Assembly (NCBI RefSeq): GCF_000612665.1
Contig: NZ_HG942076.1
Location: forward strand, 194,346-258,345
DNA: 64,000 nt
Source of the DNA: Neobacillus dielmonensis
GTDB taxonomy: Bacteria; Bacillota; Bacilli; Bacillales; Cytobacillaceae
Reading direction: 5' to 3'
Shown: in pieces, positions 51,604 through 58,443 of the stretch
How positions within the stretch are numbered: the first letter of the stretch is position 1
How the letters are laid out: the number at the start of each line of letters is the position of its first letter
Notes under the pieces: model-generated
Told to the model about the DNA's origin: nothing
The model's database searches: none
Seen by the model: only the letters and a program-made list of their open reading frames with translations
Translations under genes and position numbers: made by a program

Positions 51604-52350
51604 TTACATAAATCCAAGGCTTTCTGAGATCTTTTTTGAGGTCCACAAAACCTTTTGAACAATCTCAGCTTGCTGCGCCAACATCCTCTCCTTGGGGCCG
51701 GCAACACTGATGGCAGCATGAATCTTTCGATCGGCGGCAAACACTGGAGCTGCCACGCAATATAATCCATCTTCATTTTCCTCATCATCAATGGTGTACC
51801 CAATCAACGCATATTGGTAGAGTTCCTTTTCCAGTTCTTCTCGATCGGTAATCGTTTTAGCTGTAATCGGAACTAGATCAATTTCATCCAAAATTCTTGA
51901 CCGTTCTTGTGCAGGCAAATTGGCCAAAAAGGTTTTCCCCAGCCCGGTACAATACAACGGCTTACGGAAACCCGTTTGTGCCGTGGTCCGTATGGATCGC
52001 TTGCTATCAATCTTTAAAAGGTAGACTAACTCGTCTTCTGATAGCGCCGCCATAAACACCGTTTCTTGGACACTTTCCATTAGTTTTTCAAGGTAAGGCT
52101 TGGCTACAAGCGAAATATCTAAGTTTTCCAAAGCCAAGGTTCCAATATGGATCAATTTAGCCCCAAGCTTATATTTTTTCATCGGGTCTAAACTTAAATA
52201 ACCTGACGCAGAAAGTGTGGCTACTAGATTTGATGTACTGCTTTGTGGAAATGATAGATTTTCACTGATTTCTTTAATCGTCAACCCATGTGGATTGTTG
52301 GATAACAATTCAAATATTTGAAGAACACGCTCAGCCGATTTTACCGACAT
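51604..52350 (-). CDS. IclR-family regulator (KdgR-like)
   Basis: 248 residues: an N-terminal winged HTH (SAERVLQIFELLSNNPHGLT, FPQSSTSNLVATLSASGYL) and the C-terminal IclR ligand domain (TGFRKPLYCTGLGKTFLA, DDEENEDGLYCVAAPVF). First gene of the galactonate operon; two palindromes directly upstream (52374-52411) are its probable operators. The likely ligand is KDG/KDGal or galactonate, by analogy with KdgR and related IclR regulators. Confidence 0.92.
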   Translation of the reverse strand: MSVKSAERVLQIFELLSNNPHGLTIKEISENLSFPQSSTSNLVATLSASGYLSLDPMKKYKLGAKLIHIGTLALENLDISLVAKPYLEKLMESVQETVFMAALSEDELVYLLKIDSKRSIRTTAQTGFRKPLYCTGLGKTFLANLPAQERSRILDEIDLVPITAKTITDREELEKELYQYALIGYTIDDEENEDGLYCVAAPVFAADRKIHAAISVAGPKERMLAQQAEIVQKVLWTSKKISESLGFM

Positions 52351-52373
52351 CCTATTCCTCCTAGCGTTATCTT

Positions 52374-52411
52374 AAATCACATATGTGATTTAGAATCTCA
52401 TATGTGATTTT
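52374..52411 (-). promoter_or_regulatory. Tandem IclR-type operators
   Basis: AAATCACATATGTGATTT is a perfect 18-bp palindrome. A second, imperfect copy AATCTCATATGTGATT follows with its centre about 21 bp away (two helical turns). Located 23 bases upstream of the iclR-family start codon. Confidence 0.75.
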
Positions 52412-52485
52412 CACAGGCACATAATATCACCATGACCTCAGCACGTCAACAACTATTTAAATCGTTTTCAAAAAAAACCTACAGA

Positions 52486-52585
52486 GCGCCAAGGGGACGG
52501 TTCTTCTGGCATCCATTCGAGGGAAATGCTGGGAGCCGCGGGAGCCATTGGGACGGTTCTCATGGTGCCCCCAGGAACGTTTCTC
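52486..52585. repeat. Compound REP cluster
   Basis: CCAAGGGGACGGTTCTTCTGGC, then CATTGGGACGGTTCTCATGG and a degenerate converging CCAGGAACGTTTCTC. Nothing else is seen in 52412-52776. Confidence 0.8.
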
Positions 52586-52776
52586 ACATTTATATGCCGC
52601 GGATCTGTCTCCATAATTTGAAGTATATCTATTTGTTATGGCAATTGATAAATTACTAGCTTTGTCGCACAAACGAAACGGTTTAGTTAATTCACCTATG
52701 TAGAACTTTTTATAAGAAAGGTATTATGGAGAAACGCCGTGCAAATTTATATATCATTGTGACAAGCGTATAAAGC

Positions 52777-52830
52777 AAAAATTGGTGGGTATGAGTCCGG
52801 TACAATACCGGTTCCATACCCACCAATTGG
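52777..52830 (-). terminator. Terminator of wecB
   Basis: A long stem: AATTGGTGGGTATG pairs with CATACCCACCAATT, with an inner CCGGTA/TACCGG stem. On the minus strand the outer arm runs into five T. Confidence 0.9.
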
Positions 52831-52862
52831 CTGTATAAAATAAAGCTCTAACTTTCAGGGGG

Positions 52863-52891
52863 TCCCATCAGAACCGTCCCCTTGGTTCCCT
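52863..52891. repeat. REP overlapping the 3' end of wecB
   Basis: CAGAACCGTCCCCTTGGTTCCC. Its minus-strand reading supplies the last codons and TGA of the epimerase gene. Confidence 0.9.
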
Positions 52892-54028
52892 GAAATCTTG
52901 TGGCCTGTCCTTGTGGTATCCAAAATAATAAAGAATGGCATCTACGATCCTTCTTGAAGCCTTCCCATCGCCGTATGGATTTGAGGCTTTGGCCATTAAA
53001 TCATGATAATTTTTATTCGATAATAGCTCATCTGCCAGATTAAAAATGTTCGCTTCATCTGTACCTGCTAACCTAAGAGTTCCGGCTGCAACTCCCTCTG
53101 GTCGTTCGGTTGTATCTCTTAGTACCAGCACCGGAACCCCTAATGATGGTGCTTCTTCTTGAACACCGCCTGAATCAGTAAGGATTAAATAGGCTCTAGA
53201 GGCGAAGTTATGGAAGTCGATAACATCTAAAGGTTCTATTAAGTGAATTCGCTCATTTCCTCCAAGAAGCCTTTCTGCTGCCTCACGTATAATTGGGTTC
53301 AAATGAACCGGATAAACCACCTGAAGGTCCTCATGTTTTTCAACAAGGCGTTTCACAGCATGGAACATATTTTCCATTGGTTTACCCAAATTCTCTCGTC
53401 TGTGCGCTGTCATTAGTAAGAGCCTGTCGGAACCTACTTGGTCTAATACAGGGTGGGTAAAATAATTCTTTACAGTCGTCTTCAATGCATCGATCGCTGT
53501 ATTACCCGTAATATATATGGACTCTTCCCTCTTATTTTCTGATAAGAGGTTCTCTTTCGACTGTAACGTTGGAGCAAAGTGAAGATCGGCAAGAACTCCT
53601 GTTAGCTGCCTATTGATTTCTTCCGGGTAAGGTGAATACTTATTTCTCGTACGCAACCCCGCCTCCACATGCCCAATGGGAATGGAGTGATAAAAAGCGG
53701 CAAGACTTGCCACAAAAGAAGTAGTAGTATCCCCATGTACTAATACCATGTCAGGCTTGGCATCCTCGTATACTTTATTTAATCCATCCAAACTCCGGGC
53801 TGTTACATCAAATAGCGATTGCCGTTCATTCATGATGTTTAAATCATAATCTGGGGTAATGTCAAATATATCTAAAACTTGGTCAAGCATTTCACGATGT
53901 TGAGCGGTAACAGCTACAATTGATTCAATCTTATCATTAAATTTATCTAATTCTTTTATCAATGGTGCCATCTTGATTGCCTCTGGTCTCGTGCCAAAAA
54001 CGCTGACAATCTTCAATCTTTTTTCCAT
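52868..54028 (-). CDS. wecB: UDP-N-acetylglucosamine 2-epimerase (non-hydrolysing)
   Basis: Interconverts UDP-GlcNAc and UDP-ManNAc for teichoic acid linkage or capsule synthesis (MnaA/WecB). 386 residues from ATG 54028, which has AGGAG 7 bases before it. Motifs: VFGTRPEAIKMAPLI, VTAQHREMLDQVL, HGDTTTSFVASLAAF, GHVEAGLRT, PEEINRQL, TAHRRENLG, TDSGGVQEEAPSLGVPVLVLR and TERPEGV. The protein ends in EPRGRF, encoded wholly by REP sequence, so the native C-terminus has been replaced. Monocistronic, no other glycan genes adjacent. Confidence 0.93.
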   Translation of the reverse strand: MEKRLKIVSVFGTRPEAIKMAPLIKELDKFNDKIESIVAVTAQHREMLDQVLDIFDITPDYDLNIMNERQSLFDVTARSLDGLNKVYEDAKPDMVLVHGDTTTSFVASLAAFYHSIPIGHVEAGLRTRNKYSPYPEEINRQLTGVLADLHFAPTLQSKENLLSENKREESIYITGNTAIDALKTTVKNYFTHPVLDQVGSDRLLLMTAHRRENLGKPMENMFHAVKRLVEKHEDLQVVYPVHLNPIIREAAERLLGGNERIHLIEPLDVIDFHNFASRAYLILTDSGGVQEEAPSLGVPVLVLRDTTERPEGVAAGTLRLAGTDEANIFNLADELLSNKNYHDLMAKASNPYGDGKASRRIVDAILYYFGYHKDRPQDFREPRGRF

Positions 54029-54099
54029 ATCGATGCTCCTAAAGCCATTATTACTAATCTTCAAATGACAAATATCTACAATAGTTTATCACATTAACT

Positions 54100-54262
54100 A
54101 CTAATTAAACGTTTATTTATAAATCATAACTTTGCTAATTCTGCTGCTTCGATTCCCTTTCACAGCTAAAAATTTTGTCAGTTAAACAAATGTTTGTTTA
54201 AAATGGTTAGTGGATTCGATAGGACGGAATTCCCCTCCAGAAAATAGATAAAAGTTTGTCGG
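54100..54262 (+). repeat. Composite element, copy E (diverged)
   Basis: Boxes TAATTAAACGTTTATTTA at about 54102, TTTTGTCAGTTAAACAAATG at about 54173 and a last AAAGTTTGTCGG at about 54251; the second box is lost. A REP follows at 54278. Confidence 0.65.
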
Positions 54263-54277
54263 CTATGGTAAAAGTGG

Positions 54278-54312
54278 ACCAGTAGAACCGTCCCCCTGGT
54301 TCCCCTGGTTCT
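54278..54312 (+). repeat. REP abutting the GerPB-like gene stop
   Basis: CAGTAGAACCGTCCCCCTGG plus a tandem TTCCCCTGG unit; the stop codon of the next gene overlaps its edge. Confidence 0.88.
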
Positions 54313-54517
54313 ACTTACGTACCGGTGCTTGTAATGGGACGGCAAATTCTAAGGGAGCACCTAAAGGAACTAATGCAGTTCCAACTGTCGTATATCCAAC
54401 CGGAGTAACTCGTTGGGCTTTGGCTGCCCCACTACCAATTTGAAAAACTCCAGAATTGGTTATCTGTCCAATTTTCAACACATTGATGTCAAATGCTTGT
54501 TTAAAATGTTGATTCAT
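54311..54517 (-). CDS. GerPB-like spore germination protein
   Basis: 68 residues from ATG 54517 behind GAGGTGA. INVLKIGQITNSGVFQIGSG matches the conserved core of GerPB-type proteins, which help germinants reach receptors through the spore coat. The rest (VPLGAPLEFAVPLQAPVRK) is Pro/Val-rich. The usual gerPA-F cluster is absent here, so this is a stand-alone paralogue. Assignment is by motif only. Confidence 0.65.
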   Translation of the reverse strand: MNQHFKQAFDINVLKIGQITNSGVFQIGSGAAKAQRVTPVGYTTVGTALVPLGAPLEFAVPLQAPVRK

Positions 54518-54559
54518 TTCAGTCACCTCAAAATACAATATGCCCAAGAGTTCGTTTGG

Positions 54560-54625
54560 GTTCCATGGGAGTTCCACGGGGTTCCACGGGGTTCCACGGG
54601 GACGGTTCTCTTGGCTCTATTGCCA
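54560..54625. repeat. REP with 10-bp tandem expansion
   Basis: Three consecutive GTTCCACGGG units, after GTTCCATGGGA, lead into GGACGGTTCTCTTGGC. No gene in 54626-54810. Confidence 0.85.
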
Positions 54626-54812
54626 TTGAAGAAGCCATCTCTATGACCCCAACTTTGATTTTCAGTACATCAAAAGTCAATCGTATAAATACGCCAGCAA
54701 CTTGGAAACTGTCTATCCTTCAAAATACAGTGACTCTAAAAATCACTGATTTTTGAACAAGATTACCTGAAATATACAATTCTAAATATTTGGACTATAT
54801 GTAAAATAATAA

Positions 54813-54826
54813 TGTAAACGTTTTCC
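54813..54826 (+). promoter_or_regulatory. cre-like site before the acetylesterase gene
   Basis: TGTAAACGTTTTCC matches the CcpA consensus TGWAANCGNTNWCA except at the last base; 57 bases before the start codon. Confidence 0.6.
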
Positions 54827-54882
54827 AGACTTGGAAGGTTAATGCCCTTCCAATCAGGAAAAAAAGATATAAGGAGGAAAAG

Positions 54883-56061
54883 ATGAAAAAAGGAGTCTTG
54901 TTAAAAGGATTAAGTATGTTGCTGTTAATAGTGGTGTTATTTAACGGATGGGGGCATATACCTGTGCACGCAGAGCCCCCCCACTACAAGTTTGATTTTG
55001 GTAATGGAGAAGTTGAAAAAGGATATATTGGTGTTAGCGCATCGGATAAATATGATGAAAAGAAACGTTACGGCTTTAATACTCCTGAAAACATGACCAA
55101 TGTTCCGGCATCTGGAACAGGTGTAGCGAGCGATGCGGTTCGATTTCTTACGTTTGGCACAAAAAGTGAGAACACATTCAATGTCGACCTCCCAAATGGC
55201 TTGTACGAAGTAAAAGTCACATTGGGAAATACCGCAAGAGCAAGCATTGCCGCAGAGGGCGTTTTCCAAGTGATGAATATGACGGGTAATGGTGCAACCG
55301 ATTCCTTCCAGATTCCTATCACAGACGGCCAATTAAACTTGCTTGTAACAGAAGGCAAAGCTGGAACAGCCTTTACATTAAGTGCATTGGAAATCAAAAA
55401 ACTCTCACGCCACCCGGTAACGAACAGAACAATTTATATTGGCGGTGACTCAACCGTTTGCAACTATTATCCTTTGGATACAAGTGAGCAGGCTGGATGG
55501 GGGCAATTGCTTCCTAAATTTGTTGATACTGAAGAGTTTCAAGTCAGAAATATGGCCACAGGCGGGCAGTTCGCAAGAGGTTTTAGGGATGATGGACAGC
55601 TTGAAGCCATATTAAAATATATCAAACCAGGAGACTATTTTATCCTGCAATTTGGCATCAATGATACGGCCGCCAAGAACAGTACAACCGAGGAACAATT
55701 TAAAGAGATTATGCGGGATATGATCCAGCAGGTAAAAGCAAAGGGAGCCACCGTCGTATTGTCCGCTCCACAAGGAAAGGCGATTGATTTTAACGAGCAG
55801 GGCGTGCATTCCTCTGTGGACAGATGGTACCGCCATTCCACTGTAGCCTTGGCACAGGAGGAAAATGTCCCGTTGGTCGACCTTAATGTCCTAAGTTCAG
55901 CTTATTTTACTTCCATTGGCCCGGAAGCTACGCTTGAGCACTTTATGCCTGACACATTGCATCCAAACCGAAAAGGAGCAACCGAACTTGCTAGAATGGT
56001 TGCGGAAGAATTAGCGAAACTAGGGCTGGATGGTTTTACAGAGGAAAGCCAGAACAAATAG
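54883..56061 (+). CDS. Secreted rhamnogalacturonan acetylesterase (CE12, SGNH)
   Basis: 392 residues. Signal peptide to about VHAE; an N-terminal beta domain (about 35-165, KFDFGNGEVEKGYIGV) of the galactose-binding/malectin type; then a CE12 SGNH hydrolase: block I IYIGGDSTVCNYY (Ser nucleophile), block II MATGGQFARGF, block III FGINDTAAKN, block V DTLHPNRKGA (Asp-His). Removes acetyl groups from rhamnogalacturonan I, like B. subtilis YesT/RhgT. Ribosome site AAGGAGG. The cre-like site suggests glucose repression. Works with the two pectate lyases in this window. Confidence 0.9.
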   Translation: MKKGVLLKGLSMLLLIVVLFNGWGHIPVHAEPPHYKFDFGNGEVEKGYIGVSASDKYDEKKRYGFNTPENMTNVPASGTGVASDAVRFLTFGTKSENTFNVDLPNGLYEVKVTLGNTARASIAAEGVFQVMNMTGNGATDSFQIPITDGQLNLLVTEGKAGTAFTLSALEIKKLSRHPVTNRTIYIGGDSTVCNYYPLDTSEQAGWGQLLPKFVDTEEFQVRNMATGGQFARGFRDDGQLEAILKYIKPGDYFILQFGINDTAAKNSTTEEQFKEIMRDMIQQVKAKGATVVLSAPQGKAIDFNEQGVHSSVDRWYRHSTVALAQEENVPLVDLNVLSSAYFTSIGPEATLEHFMPDTLHPNRKGATELARMVAEELAKLGLDGFTEESQNK

Positions 56062-56134
56062 TGACGCAGCACGGGGATTGACGCGATAAAGCAAAGGGAA
56101 TCGACCCAATTTATTTGGTTGATTCCCTTTTTTA

Positions 56135-56232
56135 TACCACAGGACGGCTCTCATGGTTTTATTGCCACCGAAAGTCCCTACTGCACTCATCACAACGTAA
56201 ACTTTTAAGCCAGTAGAACCGTCCCCCTGGCT
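56135..56232. repeat. REP cluster
   Basis: A diverged CCACAGGACGGCTCTCATGG with its partial partner (GCCACCGAAAGTCCC) at 56135-56178, and a clean CAGTAGAACCGTCCCCCTGG at 56210-56232. Confidence 0.75.
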
Positions 56233-56360
56233 ATCTCTAGCACCGGCAAGCTGATCGCGGCAAAAATAATAAAGCAAGATTGTGGTCAGCAATGTCGTGG
56301 AATGTAAATTAGCTTAAAATAGAAAAACGAGAGGCTGGTCACAGAAACTAGCCTCTCTTG
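56232..56360 (+). pseudogene. Relic of a DUF2922 gene 3' end and terminator
   Basis: CACCGGCAAGCTGATCGCGG and CAATGTCGTGGAATGTAA align with the last 75 bases of the two DUF2922 genes; about 1 base in 5 differs and the frame is broken. The hairpin GAGAGGCTGGT..ACTAGCCTCTC that follows corresponds to their terminator. The 5' part is missing, cut exactly where a REP begins. Confidence 0.7.
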
Positions 56361-56366
56361 TTATAA

Positions 56367-56393
56367 GCCATGAGAACCGTCCCCCTGGTCCCC
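56367..56393. repeat. REP element
   Basis: CATGAGAACCGTCCCCCTGG. Confidence 0.8.
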
Positions 56394-56457
56394 AAACAAG
56401 CAGTGAGGATTTGAAAAACACCCTCACAGCCTGCAGCTAAAAAACTCGTTCCATCTT

Positions 56458-57396
56458 TTATTGTGTGATTAATTCAGTAGCTGTTTCTTTCTCCAATAGG
56501 TGCTTTTTAAACCAATTAAGCGCAGCCGGTGCGGAGTGAGATAATCCCGGGTTTGTATAGGCGTCAAAATGGCCGCCTGGTATAATCTTGAGCTGTTTCG
56601 GCTCTCTCGCTCTTTGGAAGGCTTCAACAGCTAAATCGGTCGGAGTCAACTCGTCATTCTCCGCCACAACCATCAATAAAGGTGTAGGAGAAATTAGTTC
56701 AATTAAACCAGCTGGGTTGTAAGCCAAAAAGGCTTCCATCGTTTCAAGCGTTACCTCATTCCTCCAATTAGGGGCAATCGTCCCGCCCGTTGAGATGAAC
56801 CATTCATACGAATCCGGTGTTGGCAGCGCACTTGGTTGACCTTCCGGAGCAACAACGGCTACATGTTGAACTTCTCCTCCGTTGTACCTTGCCCTTCTAT
56901 ACTCATTTAAATCTTTAATGAAATTGTTCAAGACATCCGGCCTCATTAATCGTTGCGCATTTTTAAAGCCATGAACCAGCGGCACTTGAGCAACCACAGC
57001 TTTTACCCGTCGATCGACTGCAGCCAAATGCAAGACATGGCCACCGCTGTAAGAAGATCCCCAGATACCGATACGTTCCTCATCAACTTCAGGGTGCTGA
57101 GAAATCCAAGTAATCGCATTTCGATAATCCTTATGCTGCTCTTCCGGAATGACATGCTGGCGGGGTTCACCTTCCCCTTCCCCGGTGAAACGATAATCAA
57201 ACACCAAAACCACAAAACCTGCATCCGCGAACCTTTCTGCAAAATTAGGCAAATGCATTTCCTTTACCGCACTAAAACCGTGGGCCATGACAATCGCTGG
57301 CTTTTTCTGCCCTGTTTCTCCCTCTGGAAGATAGAGCCACCCTTTACAATTTAGTCCTTCACTTTTAAAAGTAACATCTGATCTGATATGAGCCAT
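56458..57396 (-). CDS. Alpha/beta hydrolase
   Basis: 312 residues from ATG 57396 behind GGGAGG. Alpha/beta-hydrolase fold of the dienelactone hydrolase/acyl-peptidase-like type: PAIVMAHGFSAVKEM (oxyanion strand), VVLVFDYRFTGEGEG, nucleophile elbow IGIWGSSYSGGHVL (GxSxxGG), VVAENDELTPTDLA (acid) and PGGHFDAYTN (His). Cytoplasmic. It is 17 bases after the SDR gene, so the two share the sigma-54 promoter. Substrate unknown. Confidence 0.85.
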   Translation of the reverse strand: MAHIRSDVTFKSEGLNCKGWLYLPEGETGQKKPAIVMAHGFSAVKEMHLPNFAERFADAGFVVLVFDYRFTGEGEGEPRQHVIPEEQHKDYRNAITWISQHPEVDEERIGIWGSSYSGGHVLHLAAVDRRVKAVVAQVPLVHGFKNAQRLMRPDVLNNFIKDLNEYRRARYNGGEVQHVAVVAPEGQPSALPTPDSYEWFISTGGTIAPNWRNEVTLETMEAFLAYNPAGLIELISPTPLLMVVAENDELTPTDLAVEAFQRAREPKQLKIIPGGHFDAYTNPGLSHSAPAALNWFKKHLLEKETATELITQ

Positions 57397-57413
57397 TTTT
57401 AATTCCTCCCTTT

Positions 57414-58220
57414 TTATCGTGCGGTAAATCCGCCGTCTACTACTAGTGATGATCCTGTCACCCAACGAGATTCATCGGATGCCAAAAATAACGCAGCGTA
57501 CGCCACATCCTGTGCATTTCCTAAATGCGGCCATGGAGATTGGTCGTGAAGTCCTTTATTAAGCTCCTCATCCTCTAAAAATGGCCGGACCATGGCTGTT
57601 TCTAAGAATCCTGGGCAAATCGCGTTGATATTGATTCGTTCTGGCGCATAATCAACCGCCAGTTGTTTAGTTAAATTCACAACCGCTCCTTTTGACGTAC
57701 AATAACCTGGTTCTTGGGCGAGTCCAACCAGGCCCCCAATAGAAGCAATGTTAATGACTTTTCCTCTTGATCCCGATGAAGCACTTGCATTTTGTTCTAA
57801 CATTTGGGTAATAGCAGATTTACACCCTAACCAAACACCTTTCGTATTGACGGCCATCGTTAAGTCGAAGGCTTCCTCTGTTTCCTCAACAATTCCATTT
57901 AAACCCGTAAAGATGCCAGCATTATTGACCATAATATCTAAGCGTCCAAATTCCGAAACAGCCAGATCGACAAGAGCCTGAACATCCTTTGCTTTGGTTA
58001 CATCTGCTTTTAAAAAGAGAGCTTGTCCACCTTCCTGCCGAATCAGCTCATCTGTATCTATATCAATGCTTTCATCGTATCCGCCTTGCCGTGCGGACTT
58101 TTGAAGGTCACTACAAATCACCTTTGCTCCCTCTCTTGCAAACGTAAGGGCAATCGCCCGACCATTGCCTGAACTGGAACCTGTTACAATCGCAATTTTG
58201 CCATCCAACCTTTTTGCCAT
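57414..58220 (-). CDS. Short-chain dehydrogenase/reductase
   Basis: 268 residues. NAD(P)-binding IVTGSSSGNGRAIAL (TGxxxGxG), VNNAGIFTG (NNAG), catalytic Ser in VINIASIGG and YxxxK in YCTSKGAVV, then NAICPGFLETAM, and a C-terminal SSLVVDGGFTAR. An insert around residues 38-62 (QKSARQGGYDESIDIDTDEL) is longer than usual. First gene of a two-gene operon behind a sigma-54 promoter and controlled by the adjacent AcoR-like activator. Substrate unknown; an alcohol, acetoin or diol would fit AcoR-type control. Confidence 0.9.
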   Translation of the reverse strand: MAKRLDGKIAIVTGSSSGNGRAIALTFAREGAKVICSDLQKSARQGGYDESIDIDTDELIRQEGGQALFLKADVTKAKDVQALVDLAVSEFGRLDIMVNNAGIFTGLNGIVEETEEAFDLTMAVNTKGVWLGCKSAITQMLEQNASASSGSRGKVINIASIGGLVGLAQEPGYCTSKGAVVNLTKQLAVDYAPERININAICPGFLETAMVRPFLEDEELNKGLHDQSPWPHLGNAQDVAYAALFLASDESRWVTGSSLVVDGGFTAR

Positions 58221-58305
58221 TCTAGCACTCTCCCTTTACCTTCTTTATTGGTATTGAATAACTTTTCCCTTCAACTCCTCTCTTTTTTACCTCACCTTAC
58301 ATATA

Positions 58306-58321
58306 TGCAAGTACCGTGCCA
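58306..58321 (-). promoter_or_regulatory. Sigma-54 (SigL) promoter of the SDR-hydrolase operon
   Basis: Minus-strand TGGCACGGTACTTGCA matches TGGCAC-N5-TTGCA exactly (-24 GG, -12 GC), 85 bases before the SDR start. Confidence 0.85.
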
Positions 58322-58361
58322 ACTTAATAGATAGTGATATTTCTAGTTTTTTTTTCAAACA

Positions 58362-58400
58362 AGTGTCTCACCTGAGACAATGGCTGTCTCAGGTCTCACA
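58362..58400 (-). promoter_or_regulatory. Enhancer (UAS) for the AcoR-like activator
   Basis: TGTCTCA-CC-TGAGACA is a perfect palindrome; a second, related TGTCTCAGGTCTCACA follows 21 bp on. It lies about 40-80 bp upstream of the sigma-54 promoter, where enhancer sites occur. Confidence 0.7.
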
Positions 58401-58401
58401 T

Positions 58402-58440
58402 AAAAAAAGCTTAGTAGGCAGTTCATACCTACTAAGCCCT
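58402..58440 (-). terminator. Terminator of the AcoR-like gene
   Basis: GCTTAGTAGG pairs with CCTACTAAGC and runs into seven T on the minus strand. Confidence 0.9.
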
Positions 58441-58443
58441 ATC

